Below, in pieces: positions 1-8,756 of a stretch of 64,000 nt of DNA (its first letter is position 1; each line of letters opens with the position of its first letter). The notes under the pieces were generated by a model. That model saw nothing but the letters and a program-made list of their open reading frames with translations, did no database searches and was not told where the DNA came from. Made by a program: the position numbers and the translations under genes. The DNA is from Fimenecus sp036652055 (GTDB lineage: Bacteria > Bacillota > Clostridia > Oscillospirales > Acutalibacteraceae). The DNA lies in assembly GCA_036652055.1 (NCBI GenBank), contig JAVVWP010000007.1, positions 1-64,000 on the forward strand, read 5' to 3'.

Positions 1-1
1 T

Positions 2-250
2 GCTGCTTTTGAAAACAATAAAATGGTTGAATTGAATACGGATTTTTTCGTAAGTTCTTGTTATACTGAAAAGTTCAAAAAGCAATATGCAGAATATATT
101 TGCTATTTATATGAAAAAGGTATTCCTATTACAATAGGAAGTGACCTTCATAGCAATTACACTACGCATCATAATCAGGTAAGAGAATATATGGAGCCTT
201 TAGGCTTTACAAAAGATAGCTTTTGTATCCCAAAATTTAGACAATATTAG
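2..250 (+). CDS. PHP-domain protein, C-terminal fragment (5' end outside window)
   Basis: The reading frame is open from the window edge and ends in TAG, so only the last 82 residues are visible. The segment TIGSDLHS resembles the late metal-binding motif of PHP-domain phosphoesterases (histidinol-phosphatase or tyrosine-phosphatase type), where Asp and His bind catalytic metals. Such enzymes hydrolyse phosphate esters in the cytoplasm. The upstream metal ligands are not in the window, so the substrate cannot be named. It is followed after 47 bp by a metallophosphoesterase gene on the same strand. Confidence 0.6.
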   Translation, partial: AAFENNKMVELNTDFFVSSCYTEKFKKQYAEYICYLYEKGIPITIGSDLHSNYTTHHNQVREYMEPLGFTKDSFCIPKFRQY

Positions 251-297
251 GCTATAATTTATTAACATAGTAGCGATTAAAAAGGAAGTGAAAGAAT

Positions 298-990
298 TTG
301 ATATATATAACAGGTGACACTCACGGTGAAGAAGAAAGATTATCAGTTTCGAGGTTAAAAGCACTCAAAGCAGGGGATACCTTAATAATCTGTGGGGATT
401 TTGGATTTATTTGGGACGGTGATAAAAAAGAGCAGAAATTTTTAAAACAGCTTGGCAAAAGAAAATACAATGTTTGTTTTTTAGATGGCACTCACGAAAA
501 CTTTTTTCGCCTAAATGATTATGAAATTAGTGAATGGAATGGCGGAAAAGTTCATAAAATATATGGAAATCTTTATCATCTTTTAAGAGGTCAAGTTTTT
601 GAAATAGAGGGCAAAAAGATATTTGCTATGGGTGGCGGTGAAAGCCCTGATATTGATATAAGAGCCGAAAATGAGCATTGGTCAAGAGATGAAATCCCTT
701 CTCAGGAAGAACTTTATGAGGGAGCGAAAAATCTTGAAAAGGCACAATATAAAATAGATATTGTTGTAACGCACGAACCACCTATGCGAATAAAGCGATT
801 TTTACAGATGAAAGACTATGACACGCTTAGAGTTACTGCTCTTAATGCCTATTTTGAAGAATTGTCAGATTCTTGCGATTTTTCAAAATGGTTTTTTGGA
901 AGCCTGCATATGGATAAGTACATATCGAATACACATATGTCAGTGTTTAAAAATATTGTTAATGCAGAAACCGGTGAAAAGTTAAAGTAG
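298..990 (+). CDS. Metallophosphoesterase
   Basis: A 230-residue calcineurin-like phosphoesterase. The family motifs appear in order: GDTHG near the N-terminus, GDFGFIWDG around residues 32-40, a GNHD-like DGTHEN near residue 65, VVTHEPP near 157 and a final FGSLHMD replacing the usual GHxH. These residues bind a dinuclear metal centre that cleaves phosphomono- or diesters. The start is TTG at 298, preceded by AAGGAAGTG. No signal peptide is seen, so it is probably cytoplasmic. The substrate is unknown; protein phosphatase or nuclease activity are both possible. Confidence 0.8.
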   Translation: MIYITGDTHGEEERLSVSRLKALKAGDTLIICGDFGFIWDGDKKEQKFLKQLGKRKYNVCFLDGTHENFFRLNDYEISEWNGGKVHKIYGNLYHLLRGQVFEIEGKKIFAMGGGESPDIDIRAENEHWSRDEIPSQEELYEGAKNLEKAQYKIDIVVTHEPPMRIKRFLQMKDYDTLRVTALNAYFEELSDSCDFSKWFFGSLHMDKYISNTHMSVFKNIVNAETGEKLK

Positions 991-1012
991 AACTATTGGA
1001 GAAAAGATAAAT

Positions 1013-2173
1013 ATGGAGCTTAGCAAAAGCAGTAAAATATTCGGAACAATTGAAATAATAGCAGCTGTGGTCATTATCATCACTGCTGTTGTTTTTTCAC
1101 CGAATTTATATACTAAGCCACCAAAAGAAACTGTGACAGTTACAGAAGAACAAACAGTGGAAAACAAAGAAGATGGCTATCTTGAGGTTATGGGAGAAGA
1201 AAACGAAGAAGAAAGCCTGCCTCCTACGATAGCAGAAACCACAGCTCCAACAACCATAGAACAAACAAATATTGGCGAATATTCAGTAAGCGGATATATT
1301 GTTGTTACGAAGAATTCAGCGATGGAGATGTATTCGACAAATAAAGCAAAACTTGCAGAATACACTCAAACAATCAATACTCTTAGTGAAAAAGTGCCTA
1401 ACACCAATGTGTTTATGTTGCTTGCGCCAACAAGAATGGAGTTTTATGGGCCAGAGGAGTACAAAACTGGAAGTCATTCTCAAAAAAGCGGAATTGAATT
1501 TGCGTATAGCAGTGCCTCGCCAAAAGTAAAATGCGTTGATGCCTATAGTGAATTAAGCAAAAAAACGAATGATTATATTTATTTTAGAACTGACCACCAC
1601 TGGACAGCTCGTGGGGCATTTTGTGCTTATACCGAATTTTGCAAATCAGCAGGGCTTAGCTATGCACCGCTTGAAAGCTATCAAACAGGTCAGCTTGATG
1701 GGTTCGTTGGAAGTATGTATAGATACACGGGAAGTGAAGACCTTAAAAACAATCCAGACTATGTAGAATATTTTATGCCGATTTTCGAGTCGTCTGCACA
1801 ATACTTTACAAGTGCCGCTATGACGGATCCTAAACCACTTAGAATTATTTCAACGAATATTACAGATCCTGCCAGCAAGTATTTGACTTTTATTCAAGGC
1901 GATAAACCGTTGATTAAAATGGTATCGTCAAGCCCGAGAAAAGAAAAAGTCCTTTTAATTAAAGAGTCTTATGGAAATGCGTTTGCACCTTTTCTTCTTG
2001 AAAATTTTAGTGAGGTTTATGTTCTTGATCCACGCCAAGAGGGCGTTCGGGATATGAATTTAGTGCAGTTTATAAATGACAATCAAATCGGGAGTGTTAT
2101 CTGCCTTAATTACACGATGGCACCATCAAATGCTACTTATATGAGTGCTTTTAAAAATATTGTAAACAAATAG
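1013..2173 (+). CDS. DHHW-family envelope protein
   Basis: A 386-residue protein with one N-terminal membrane segment (about residues 10-30), then an acidic Glu/Thr-rich linker to about residue 85 and an extracytoplasmic domain. The motif FRTDHHWTARGA around residue 195 is the signature of the DHHW family, which is related to the SGNH/AlgX-like acyltransferases that modify surface polysaccharides. The late motif KESYGNAFAPFL also fits that fold. An acetyl-transfer or esterase role on a cell-wall glycan is therefore an inference. It starts 22 bp after the phosphoesterase with TTGGAG upstream of the ATG. No partner MBOAT acyltransferase gene is nearby. Confidence 0.7.
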   Translation: MELSKSSKIFGTIEIIAAVVIIITAVVFSPNLYTKPPKETVTVTEEQTVENKEDGYLEVMGEENEEESLPPTIAETTAPTTIEQTNIGEYSVSGYIVVTKNSAMEMYSTNKAKLAEYTQTINTLSEKVPNTNVFMLLAPTRMEFYGPEEYKTGSHSQKSGIEFAYSSASPKVKCVDAYSELSKKTNDYIYFRTDHHWTARGAFCAYTEFCKSAGLSYAPLESYQTGQLDGFVGSMYRYTGSEDLKNNPDYVEYFMPIFESSAQYFTSAAMTDPKPLRIISTNITDPASKYLTFIQGDKPLIKMVSSSPRKEKVLLIKESYGNAFAPFLLENFSEVYVLDPRQEGVRDMNLVQFINDNQIGSVICLNYTMAPSNATYMSAFKNIVNK

Positions 2174-2215
2174 TGATGCGAATTATTAACTTTTTGATAA
2201 CTATTAATAAAACTA

Positions 2216-2244
2216 TTGCATTTTTTGTAAAAATTTGATAATAT
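2216..2244 (+). promoter_or_regulatory. Predicted sigma-A promoter of fucO
   Basis: TTGCAT at 2216-2221, a 17-nt spacer and TAATAT at 2239-2244. This lies 55 bp upstream of the fucO start and after the stop of the previous gene, so fucO is probably transcribed on its own. Confidence 0.5.
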
Positions 2245-2298
2245 TTTATTACTGCTTATATAAAATAAGCCTTATAAAAAAATAGGAGGATTTAGGAA

Positions 2299-3447
2299 AT
2301 GGCAAACAGATTTATTTTAAACGAAACATCTTATCACGGCAAAGGCGCTATTCAAAACATTGTAGATGAGGTAAAGATGAGAGGATTTAAAAAGGCATTT
2401 GTATGCTCTGATCCTGACCTTATCAAATTTGGCGTTACAAAAAAGGTAACGGATATTCTCGACAACGCAGGTTTAGCTTATGAGATTTATTCTGATATTA
2501 AAGCAAACCCAACAATTGAAAATGTTCAAAGTGGCGTTAAAGCAATAAAGGCTTCAGGTGCTGACTACATAATTGCAATCGGTGGCGGTTCATCTATGGA
2601 TACTGCAAAAGCAATCGGCATTATTGTTACAAATCCTGAATTTGCTGATGTTAGAAGTCTTGAAGGCGTTGCAGCAACAAAAAAACCATGTGTTCCAATT
2701 ATCGCAGTTCCAACAACTGCAGGTACAGCAGCAGAAGTTACAATTAACTATGTTATAACCGATGCACAGAAAAACAGAAAAATGGTTTGCGTTGATGTTC
2801 ATGACATTCCTGTTGTCGCTGTCGTTGATCCTGATATGATGGCAAGTATGCCAAAAGGACTTACAGCAGCTACGGGTATGGACGCTCTTACTCACGCTAT
2901 TGAAGGCTATATCACAAAGGGTGCTTGGGAACTTTCAGATATGTTCCACCTAAAAGCAATCGAGATTATTGCACGCTCACTCAGAGGTGCTGTTGAGAAT
3001 ACTACTCAGGGCCGTGAGGATATGGCACTTGGTCAGTATATTGCAGGTATGGGATTTTCAAATGTAGGGCTTGGAGCAGTTCATTCAATGGCTCACCCTC
3101 TTGGAGCTCTTTATGACACACCTCACGGAATTGCAAATGCTATTATTCTTCCAACTGTTATGGAATATAATGCTCCAGCAACAGGCGAAAAATATAGAGA
3201 TGTCGCAGCGGCAATGGGCGTTAAAGGAACCGAGAATATGTCACAAGCCGAATATCGCAAGGCAGCTATTGATGCGGTTAAAAAGCTTTCAATAGATGTT
3301 GGCATTCCTACCGATTTAAAGGCAATAGTTAAGGAAGAAGATTTAGACTTCCTCGCAGAATCAGCCTTTGCAGATGCTTGCAGACCAGGAAATCCTCGTG
3401 ATACAAGCGTTGCCGAGCTTAAAGAACTTTATAAATCACTTCTTTAA
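2299..3447 (+). CDS. fucO: Lactaldehyde reductase / 1,2-propanediol oxidoreductase (iron-containing alcohol dehydrogenase)
   Basis: A 382-residue group III alcohol dehydrogenase. The sequence follows E. coli FucO closely along its length: the start MANRFILNET, the NAD-binding IGGGSSMDT, the segment TAGTAAEVTINYVITD and the iron ligands in TGMDALTHAIEGY (Asp, His) and in HSMAHPLGALYDTPHG (two His). It reduces L-lactaldehyde to 1,2-propanediol during fermentation of fucose or rhamnose, regenerating NAD+. No other deoxy-sugar genes are adjacent. The start has AGGAGG upstream and the gene is closed by a terminator. Confidence 0.93.
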   Translation: MANRFILNETSYHGKGAIQNIVDEVKMRGFKKAFVCSDPDLIKFGVTKKVTDILDNAGLAYEIYSDIKANPTIENVQSGVKAIKASGADYIIAIGGGSSMDTAKAIGIIVTNPEFADVRSLEGVAATKKPCVPIIAVPTTAGTAAEVTINYVITDAQKNRKMVCVDVHDIPVVAVVDPDMMASMPKGLTAATGMDALTHAIEGYITKGAWELSDMFHLKAIEIIARSLRGAVENTTQGREDMALGQYIAGMGFSNVGLGAVHSMAHPLGALYDTPHGIANAIILPTVMEYNAPATGEKYRDVAAAMGVKGTENMSQAEYRKAAIDAVKKLSIDVGIPTDLKAIVKEEDLDFLAESAFADACRPGNPRDTSVAELKELYKSLL

Positions 3448-3463
3448 TATAGCAAAACAGAAT

Positions 3464-3506
3464 AAAGTCCATATTCGCAGATATTACTGTGAATATGGAC
3501 TTTTTT
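3464..3506 (+). terminator. Intrinsic terminator after fucO
   Basis: A 13-bp stem (3464-3476 with 3491-3503), extended inward by GCAG/CTGT, followed by a T-run. It separates fucO from the convergent transporter gene. Confidence 0.85.
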
Positions 3507-3532
3507 ATTTTAGATACGACTTCTTTATAAAA

Positions 3533-4375
3533 TTAAATTCCAAACAGTTGCAAAACCATTCCTGCAATTACAGAAACTGAAAAAAGAAGCCCGACAACTT
3601 TAAGACCTTCTTTTTTGTTTTTATCGGTTTTAAAAAGAACTGCAAGTCCAACGCCTGCACCTGCACAAAGCCCAGCTACTACTGAGGCAAAACTGATTGC
3701 ACCCTCTAAATATAATTCTGTTAAAATAACCGATGCCGCACAGTTTGGAATAAGACCTATTAATGCCGCTATGATTGGTTGAAAAAATGTATTTCCAAGC
3801 AAAAGACTTGAAAGTCTTTCAGGGCCAATTAGCCCAATAGCTAAATTTACAAGAGTTGTAAACAAAAGCAAAAATCCAAATATTTTAACCGTGTGGTAAA
3901 GGGCAGGCTTTATAATTCCCTCCTGCTCGTGACAGCCACAGTCCTCACACAAATCTCCAGTAGTGTCGCTCAAAGGCTTTTTTCGGAATATAAAATCGAT
4001 AGAATATCCTGCAATCAATGCAATTATTACTTTAACACCGATAAGCTTTAATATTTCCATTCCATGACCTGGGTTAGCCATTAAAATAAGAACAGCTTCG
4101 TCAGAGGTTGAAACAAAAACAGAAATCAAAGCACCTATTGAAATAATTCGTGCTGAATAAAGGTTTGCAGCTATTACAGAAAATCCACATTGCGGAATAC
4201 AGCCAAATGCTGCACCGATAAGCGGAGAGGCTTTTCCTGATTTTGCAAGCATATTGTTGATTTTTGAACCTGTATGATGCTCAAGAAATTCTAACGCTAA
4301 AAAAGCTACAAATAAAAATGGAATCATTTTCAAAGAATCAAGCAGGGCATCTTTAAGAATATCGAGTATTATCAT
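3533..4375 (-). CDS. Putative manganese/arsenic-type permease (ArsP-like)
   Basis: A 280-residue multi-pass membrane protein of the family annotated as putative manganese transporter or arsenic efflux protein. Two internally repeated halves each carry a family-type motif, FGCIPQCGFS near residue 60 and GLIPNCAAS near 212, each beside hydrophobic helices. A Cys/His cluster (Cys143, Cys146, Cys148, His149) in the central loop could bind metal. It overlaps the upstream Fur-family regulator by 4 bp (ATGA), so the two are co-transcribed and translationally coupled. Coupling to a metal sensor supports transport of a divalent cation; which one cannot be read from the sequence. Confidence 0.75.
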   Translation of the reverse strand: MIILDILKDALLDSLKMIPFLFVAFLALEFLEHHTGSKINNMLAKSGKASPLIGAAFGCIPQCGFSVIAANLYSARIISIGALISVFVSTSDEAVLILMANPGHGMEILKLIGVKVIIALIAGYSIDFIFRKKPLSDTTGDLCEDCGCHEQEGIIKPALYHTVKIFGFLLLFTTLVNLAIGLIGPERLSSLLLGNTFFQPIIAALIGLIPNCAASVILTELYLEGAISFASVVAGLCAGAGVGLAVLFKTDKNKKEGLKVVGLLFSVSVIAGMVLQLFGI

Positions 4376-4800
4376 AAGTTGTTACCTTCCTTTGGCTTTT
4401 GGCTTTTTGCACATTCACTGCAAAGCCCATAAAGGACGGTTTTTGAGCCGTCAACAATAAAATTATGTTCTGTTAAAATGTGTTTAGACAGATCACCTAA
4501 AAACTCACATTCTGTGTGAAAAAGAGCGCCGCAACAGGTGCATTTTAAGTGATAATGGGAGTGATTTACTTTTCCGCAATCGCTATATTGGAAACACGCA
4601 CTGTCACCCTCGCCACCAATGAATTTTTTGATAATTCCGTCAGAATATAACTTTTCAAGATGCCTATAAACAGTAGTTCTTCCGACACCCATATTATTTT
4701 CTTTTAAAACTGAATAAACCTTTTCGGCTGTTAAATGAGTTTCTTTATTATCTTTTAAGCATTGAAGCACTAATTCGCTTTGTTTTGTAGTATACCCCAA
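4372..4800 (-). CDS. Fur-family metalloregulator
   Basis: A 142-residue Fur/Zur/Mur-type repressor. It has an N-terminal winged helix (VGRTTVYRHLEKL), the HYHLKCTCCGALFH segment and a structural zinc site made of CTCC and CSEC. The start chosen is TTG at 4800. It has GAGGTG six bases upstream, and the in-frame ATG at 4839 lies upstream of the predicted transcription start and inside the -10/operator region. The gene overlaps the downstream transporter by 4 bp. A perfect Fur-type box over its own promoter suggests it represses its own operon. The metal sensed is unknown; the pairing with a manganese-type permease makes Mn, Zn or Fe candidates. Confidence 0.88.
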   Translation of the reverse strand: MGYTTKQSELVLQCLKDNKETHLTAEKVYSVLKENNMGVGRTTVYRHLEKLYSDGIIKKFIGGEGDSACFQYSDCGKVNHSHYHLKCTCCGALFHTECEFLGDLSKHILTEHNFIVDGSKTVLYGLCSECAKSQKPKEGNNL

Positions 4801-4823
4801 TTTTTTCACCTCTAATATGAATT

Positions 4824-4838
4824 TGAAAACCGTTTTCA
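4824..4838. promoter_or_regulatory. Fur-family operator (7-1-7 inverted repeat)
   Basis: TGAAAAC-C-GTTTTCA is a perfect 7-1-7 palindrome, the architecture of Fur/Zur/PerR boxes in Firmicutes. It sits directly downstream of the -10 element and covers the predicted transcription start of the regulator-transporter operon. Confidence 0.75.
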
Positions 4839-4839
4839 T

Positions 4840-4868
4840 ATTCTACAACATTTTATAAAAAATGTCAA
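4840..4868 (-). promoter_or_regulatory. Sigma-A promoter of the Fur-regulator/transporter operon
   Basis: On the minus strand TTGACA (4868-4863), a 17-nt spacer and TAGAAT (4845-4840). Transcription should begin near 4833, leaving about 33 nt before the TTG start. Confidence 0.8.
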
Positions 4869-4870
4869 GA

Positions 4871-4904
4871 AAAAAACAGCCTTACATTTTGTAAAACTGT
4901 TTTT
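4871..4904 (-). terminator. Intrinsic terminator of the araC-type gene
   Basis: On the minus strand an AAAAACAG/CTGTTTTT stem with a T-run follows the AraC stop codon, just before the promoter of the next operon. Confidence 0.65.
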
Positions 4905-4920
4905 GTGATTTTTATAAGGG

Positions 4921-5751
4921 TTAGCACTCTCGCCTATATTTAAGCGGAGAAACGCCAAAGACTTTTTTAAACGCCTTAGAAAAAACAAGAGCGTCGCTAT
5001 ATCCGCAAGCAATAGAAATGTCTTTTATTGAGCAATCTGATTTTTTCAAAAGCTCGCAAGACCTTTCAAGTCGATAAGTTGCAAGGTATTTTTGAGGAGA
5101 TGTATTTAGATGAGTTTTAAACAAGGTAAAAAGATAGCTTCTGTTTAGCTCAACATAATTTGCAATATCATAAACAGTAATTACATTTGAATAATTGTCA
5201 CGAATAAAATCCTGAGCTTTTTGAATATAATAATTGTCAGAAACAATTTCATCACTGCTTTTTTTCTTTCGAGTAGTTTCAGAAGAAATGATTGAAAAGA
5301 ACTTGCACAGCAGACTTTGCAAAACAAATTCATTTTCAATACCTGTTGTATTATGTTTTAACATTTCAAGAACCACTTTTTCAAGTAGTATTCCGTTTGG
5401 AAGTGAAAAAATGGGAGAAGCAGCTCTATTTAAGTTCATTTCAATTAAATAATCACGAGCTTTTTCACCGTCAAAACCTACCCAAAGATATGTCCAAGGA
5501 TCATCTTGATCAGCTTCATAAAAAGCGGTTACATTAGGCTCAATTAAAAAGGCTTGACCTTTTTTTATGTCATAACTATTTCCGTGAACTAAAAGACGCC
5601 CTTTGCCGCTTATTACATAATGAATGACAAAGTGAGCTTTTACAGACGGACCAAAGCTGTGAAGTGGTTCACAATCTTCATAGCCACAATGGCAAAGCCT
5701 AAAGTCATTAAATTTAACATTGGTTTTTTCTAATTTACAAGTGTTATCCAC
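4921..5751 (-). CDS. AraC/YesN-family transcriptional regulator
   Basis: A 276-residue regulator with an N-terminal cupin-type sensing domain (HYVISGKGRLLVHG, then KKGQAFLIEP) and a C-terminal pair of helix-turn-helices (around ELNRSYLFTLFK and ACGYSDALVFSKAFKK). The start chosen is GTG at 5751, because GGAGG lies six bases upstream; the ATG at 5802 has no such site and would add 17 poorly fitting residues. Regulators of this type commonly control carbohydrate uptake or hydrolysis. No sugar gene is adjacent, so the target is unknown. Confidence 0.85.
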   Translation of the reverse strand: MDNTCKLEKTNVKFNDFRLCHCGYEDCEPLHSFGPSVKAHFVIHYVISGKGRLLVHGNSYDIKKGQAFLIEPNVTAFYEADQDDPWTYLWVGFDGEKARDYLIEMNLNRAASPIFSLPNGILLEKVVLEMLKHNTTGIENEFVLQSLLCKFFSIISSETTRKKKSSDEIVSDNYYIQKAQDFIRDNYSNVITVYDIANYVELNRSYLFTLFKTHLNTSPQKYLATYRLERSCELLKKSDCSIKDISIACGYSDALVFSKAFKKVFGVSPLKYRREC

Positions 5752-5985
5752 GAAGTGCCTCCAAAAAGTTTGTTCTTTAAATATGTGCATAAATTTTAAC
5801 ATATTAAATGCATATGTTCAATAAAAAACTACATACAAATGAATTTTTGTTACAAAAGACAAAAAGCAATAAAATTTTTAGGCAAAAGCACAAGCGTTTT
5901 AAGCTGTATATTGCTAATACAGGCAAATTAATATATAATATGTTTAAACGGTTCAAAAGTTTTGCAACAAAATGGAGTGATTAGC

Positions 5986-6837
5986 GTGAAAAAAGTAATT
6001 ATTATTGGTTCAGGTCCGGCTGGAATTTCAGCAAGCTTATATACAATCAGGGCAGGAATAGAAACAATTATTATTTCAAAAGCAGATACAGCTCTTAATA
6101 AAGCTGAAAAAATAGAAAATTATTATGGCTTTTCAGAGGGAATAAGTGGCTCTCAGCTTTACAAAAATGGAATTGACGGAGCGTTAAGGCTTGGCGTAAA
6201 ATTAATAAACGAAGAAGTTTTTGCAATTGGATACAATGAAAAGTTTACGGTTTTAACCGACAAAGCAGAGTATGACGCAGATGCGGTTATAATTTGCACA
6301 GGCTCAGGTAGGCATACGCCTAAAATCAAAGGTCTTAATGATTTTGATGGCAAAGGAATTAGCTATTGTGCAGTTTGTGATGCTTTCTTTTATAGAAATA
6401 AAGATGTTGCTGTTCTTGGAAGTGGCAGCTATGCACTTCACGAAGCAAATGAATTAGTCACTCTTGCAAAGTCGGTCACGATTGTTACAAACGGTGAAAA
6501 AGCAAAGGCAGATTTCCCAGAAAATATGAAAGTAATAGAAAAAAAGATTTTGTCGCTGGGTGGCGAAACAACGCTCGAAAAAATTGAGTTTGACGATGGA
6601 GAAGAACTTAGCGTAAAGGGGCTTTTTATTGCATATAAGGTTGCAGGCAGTACAGCTCTTGCAAAAAAAATCGGTGCAGTTACAACTGAAAAGGCGATTA
6701 AAGTTGATGAAAATATGAAAACGAGCATAGATGGACTTTATGCAGCAGGAGATTGCACAGGCGGACTTTTGCAAATTGCAAAGGCTGTATATGAGGGAGC
6801 AAAAGCAGGAATGGAAGTTAGCAAACATTTAAGATAA
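5986..6837 (+). CDS. Thioredoxin reductase-like FAD/NAD(P)H oxidoreductase
   Basis: A 283-residue flavoprotein. The FAD-binding GSGPAGISA is at the N-terminus, the redox-active disulfide CAVC sits near residue 125 (ISYCAVCDAFFY), the NAD(P)H-binding GSGSYAL follows, and the C-terminal FAD motif is YAAGDCTGG. Such enzymes pass electrons from NAD(P)H to thioredoxin or a thioredoxin-like partner. The start is GTG at 5986 with GGAGTG six bases upstream; the ATG at 5962 lacks a site. No thioredoxin gene is adjacent, so the partner is uncertain, and with about 280 residues it is shorter than canonical TrxB. Confidence 0.85.
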   Translation: MKKVIIIGSGPAGISASLYTIRAGIETIIISKADTALNKAEKIENYYGFSEGISGSQLYKNGIDGALRLGVKLINEEVFAIGYNEKFTVLTDKAEYDADAVIICTGSGRHTPKIKGLNDFDGKGISYCAVCDAFFYRNKDVAVLGSGSYALHEANELVTLAKSVTIVTNGEKAKADFPENMKVIEKKILSLGGETTLEKIEFDDGEELSVKGLFIAYKVAGSTALAKKIGAVTTEKAIKVDENMKTSIDGLYAAGDCTGGLLQIAKAVYEGAKAGMEVSKHLR

Positions 6838-6851
6838 AGCTATGAAATATC

Positions 6852-6892
6852 AAAAAAACCTATATTACCGATTAAAGTAATATAGGCTTTTT
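6852..6892. terminator. Bidirectional intrinsic terminator
   Basis: A 10-bp stem CCTATATTAC/GTAATATAGG (6859-6868 with 6877-6886) with an A-run on one side and a T-run on the other. It can end both the reductase transcript and the convergent pyk transcript. Confidence 0.8.
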
Positions 6893-6905
6893 ATATTTTG
6901 CAAGG

Positions 6906-8648
6906 TTAGCAAGCTGAAACTCTGCCCTCTTTTGCGTCAAGATTTACAACAGAACCTCCTGCTAAAATATCAGTTGCGTTGTGCGCCCCCGTAATAACAG
7001 GAATGTTCATTGCAAGCCCAGAAATAGCGGCGTGAGTATTTTTGCCATCGTGTTCTGTTATTATTCCAGAGGCTCGTCTTAAATACTCAACAATACTATT
7101 ATCTGTTTCGGGAACAACAATAATATCACCGTCGTGAAAATTCTTTTTGAGGTCAGAAAACTTTTTGCATACACATAGTCGTGCAGAAACGGATTTTTTT
7201 GTTATTCCACTTCCAGTTACAAGAACATGACCTACAACATGAACTTTCATCATATTAGTTGTGCCTGAAACGCCGAGTGGCATACCTGCGGTTATAACAA
7301 CTAAATCACCACTTTTTACTATTCCTGTTTTTTCGGTTGCTTCAACAGCGTGGTCAAAAAGAGTGTTAGTATCAGTTTCTTCGGCAATCAATATAGGAGA
7401 AACGCCCCAAGAAAGATTTAACTGACGATAAACATTTTCGGTTATAGTACAGCCGATTATAGGATATAAAGGTCTGAATTTAGATAGCTGACGAGCAGTA
7501 GTGCCTGATTTTGTAACGGTTATAATTGCTTTGGCACCAAGGTCATGGGCGGTGGTGCAGGTTGCGTGAGAAATAGCATTTGTAACATCAAAGGCAATAT
7601 CCATATTATCTCTTGAATTAAAGCGTTTTATATAATCAATATTTTGCTCTGCTTTTTCAGCTATTCTAACCATTGTTTCGAGGGATTCAACAGGATATTT
7701 CCCCGCAGCGGTTTCGCCCGAAAGCATAATACAGCTTGTACCATCATAAATAGCGTTTGCAACATCTGTTGCCTCGGCTCTTGTAGGGCGAGGGTTTTTC
7801 ATCATAGAATCAAGCATTTGCGTTGCTGTGACAACTTGTCTGCCTGCAAGATAAGCCTTTTTGATAAGCTTTTTTTGCAAAACAGGAACATCTTCAAGAG
7901 GAATTTCAACGCCCATATCCCCTCTTGCTACCATAATTCCATCAACAACACGCAGGATTTCATCAATGTTTTTAACGCCCTCCATATTTTCAATCTTAGC
8001 GATAATATTTATGGTATGGCAACCGTATTCTTCTAAAATTTGTCTTATTTCTAAAATGTCATCGGCAGTCCTTGTAAATGATGCTGCGATAAAGTCAAAA
8101 TCACCGCACTCAATTCCAAAAATTATATCAGCCCTGTCAGCTTCGCTTATAAAAGGCATTGAAAGCTTTGTGCCAGGAACATTTATGCCCTTTTTGTTTT
8201 TGACAATTCCGCCATTTATAATATTACAAATAATATCGGTATCATTAATCTTTTCAACAACCATTTCAATAAGCCCATCATCGATAAGAACTCTTGAACC
8301 CTCTTTTAAATCTCTTGGAAGATTTTTATAGGTTACTGAAATTATATTTTCATTGCCCTCAACCTCACGGGTGGTAAGGGTTATTCTGTTTCCGCATTTA
8401 AGGTCGATTTCCTCTGCCAAATTTTTAACTCTTATTTCAGGCCCTTTTGTATCAAGAATTGTTGCAATAGGAAGATCGAGTTCTTCTCTAAGACGCTTAA
8501 CAACGGCAAGCTTTTTTTCTGCATCTTCGTGAGTACAGTGCGAAAAATTAAAACGGGCGGCATTCATTCCTCCAAGCATTAAACGCCGAAGAACATTTTC
8601 ATCTTCTGTCGCAGGCCCCAATGTGCAAATTATTTTAGTTTTTCTCAT
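6906..8648 (-). CDS. pyk: Pyruvate kinase with C-terminal PEP-utiliser domain
   Basis: A 580-residue pyruvate kinase, converting phosphoenolpyruvate and ADP to pyruvate and ATP in the last step of glycolysis. The start MRKTKIICTLGPA, LDTKGPEIR, AKIENMEGVKN, VARGDMGVEIP and MLSGETAAGKYP are all present. About 100 extra residues at the C-terminus form a PEP-utiliser (phosphohistidine-like) domain with KNTHAAISGLAMN, as in Bacillus-type enzymes; its role in those enzymes is unsettled. The ATG has AAAGGAG upstream. It has its own promoter and is transcribed singly. Confidence 0.96.
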   Translation of the reverse strand: MRKTKIICTLGPATEDENVLRRLMLGGMNAARFNFSHCTHEDAEKKLAVVKRLREELDLPIATILDTKGPEIRVKNLAEEIDLKCGNRITLTTREVEGNENIISVTYKNLPRDLKEGSRVLIDDGLIEMVVEKINDTDIICNIINGGIVKNKKGINVPGTKLSMPFISEADRADIIFGIECGDFDFIAASFTRTADDILEIRQILEEYGCHTINIIAKIENMEGVKNIDEILRVVDGIMVARGDMGVEIPLEDVPVLQKKLIKKAYLAGRQVVTATQMLDSMMKNPRPTRAEATDVANAIYDGTSCIMLSGETAAGKYPVESLETMVRIAEKAEQNIDYIKRFNSRDNMDIAFDVTNAISHATCTTAHDLGAKAIITVTKSGTTARQLSKFRPLYPIIGCTITENVYRQLNLSWGVSPILIAEETDTNTLFDHAVEATEKTGIVKSGDLVVITAGMPLGVSGTTNMMKVHVVGHVLVTGSGITKKSVSARLCVCKKFSDLKKNFHDGDIIVVPETDNSIVEYLRRASGIITEHDGKNTHAAISGLAMNIPVITGAHNATDILAGGSVVNLDAKEGRVSAC

Positions 8649-8726
8649 ATAAGTACTCCTTTTATATAAACGCTGTAATTGAATAATGGAAGGATTGTTA
8701 ATATATTATCAAATCAACCCCATCTT

Positions 8727-8756
8727 ATTATACACTAAAAATATCAACAATAACAA
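8727..8756 (-). promoter_or_regulatory. Predicted pyk promoter
   Basis: On the minus strand TTGTTA (8756-8751), an 18-nt spacer and TATAAT (8732-8727), about 80 nt before the pyk start. Confidence 0.55.

Noticed and set aside
2174..2298. Riboswitch before fucO
   Set aside because: The stretch is AT-rich without paired elements or a terminator; only a promoter is seen.
4801..4839. Longer Fur-family start at ATG 4839
   Set aside because: It lies upstream of the predicted transcription start, inside the -10/operator region, while TTG 4800 has GAGGTG at ideal spacing.
7861..8331. 156-codon plus-strand ORF
   Set aside because: Lies wholly antisense to pyk, with no initiation signal.
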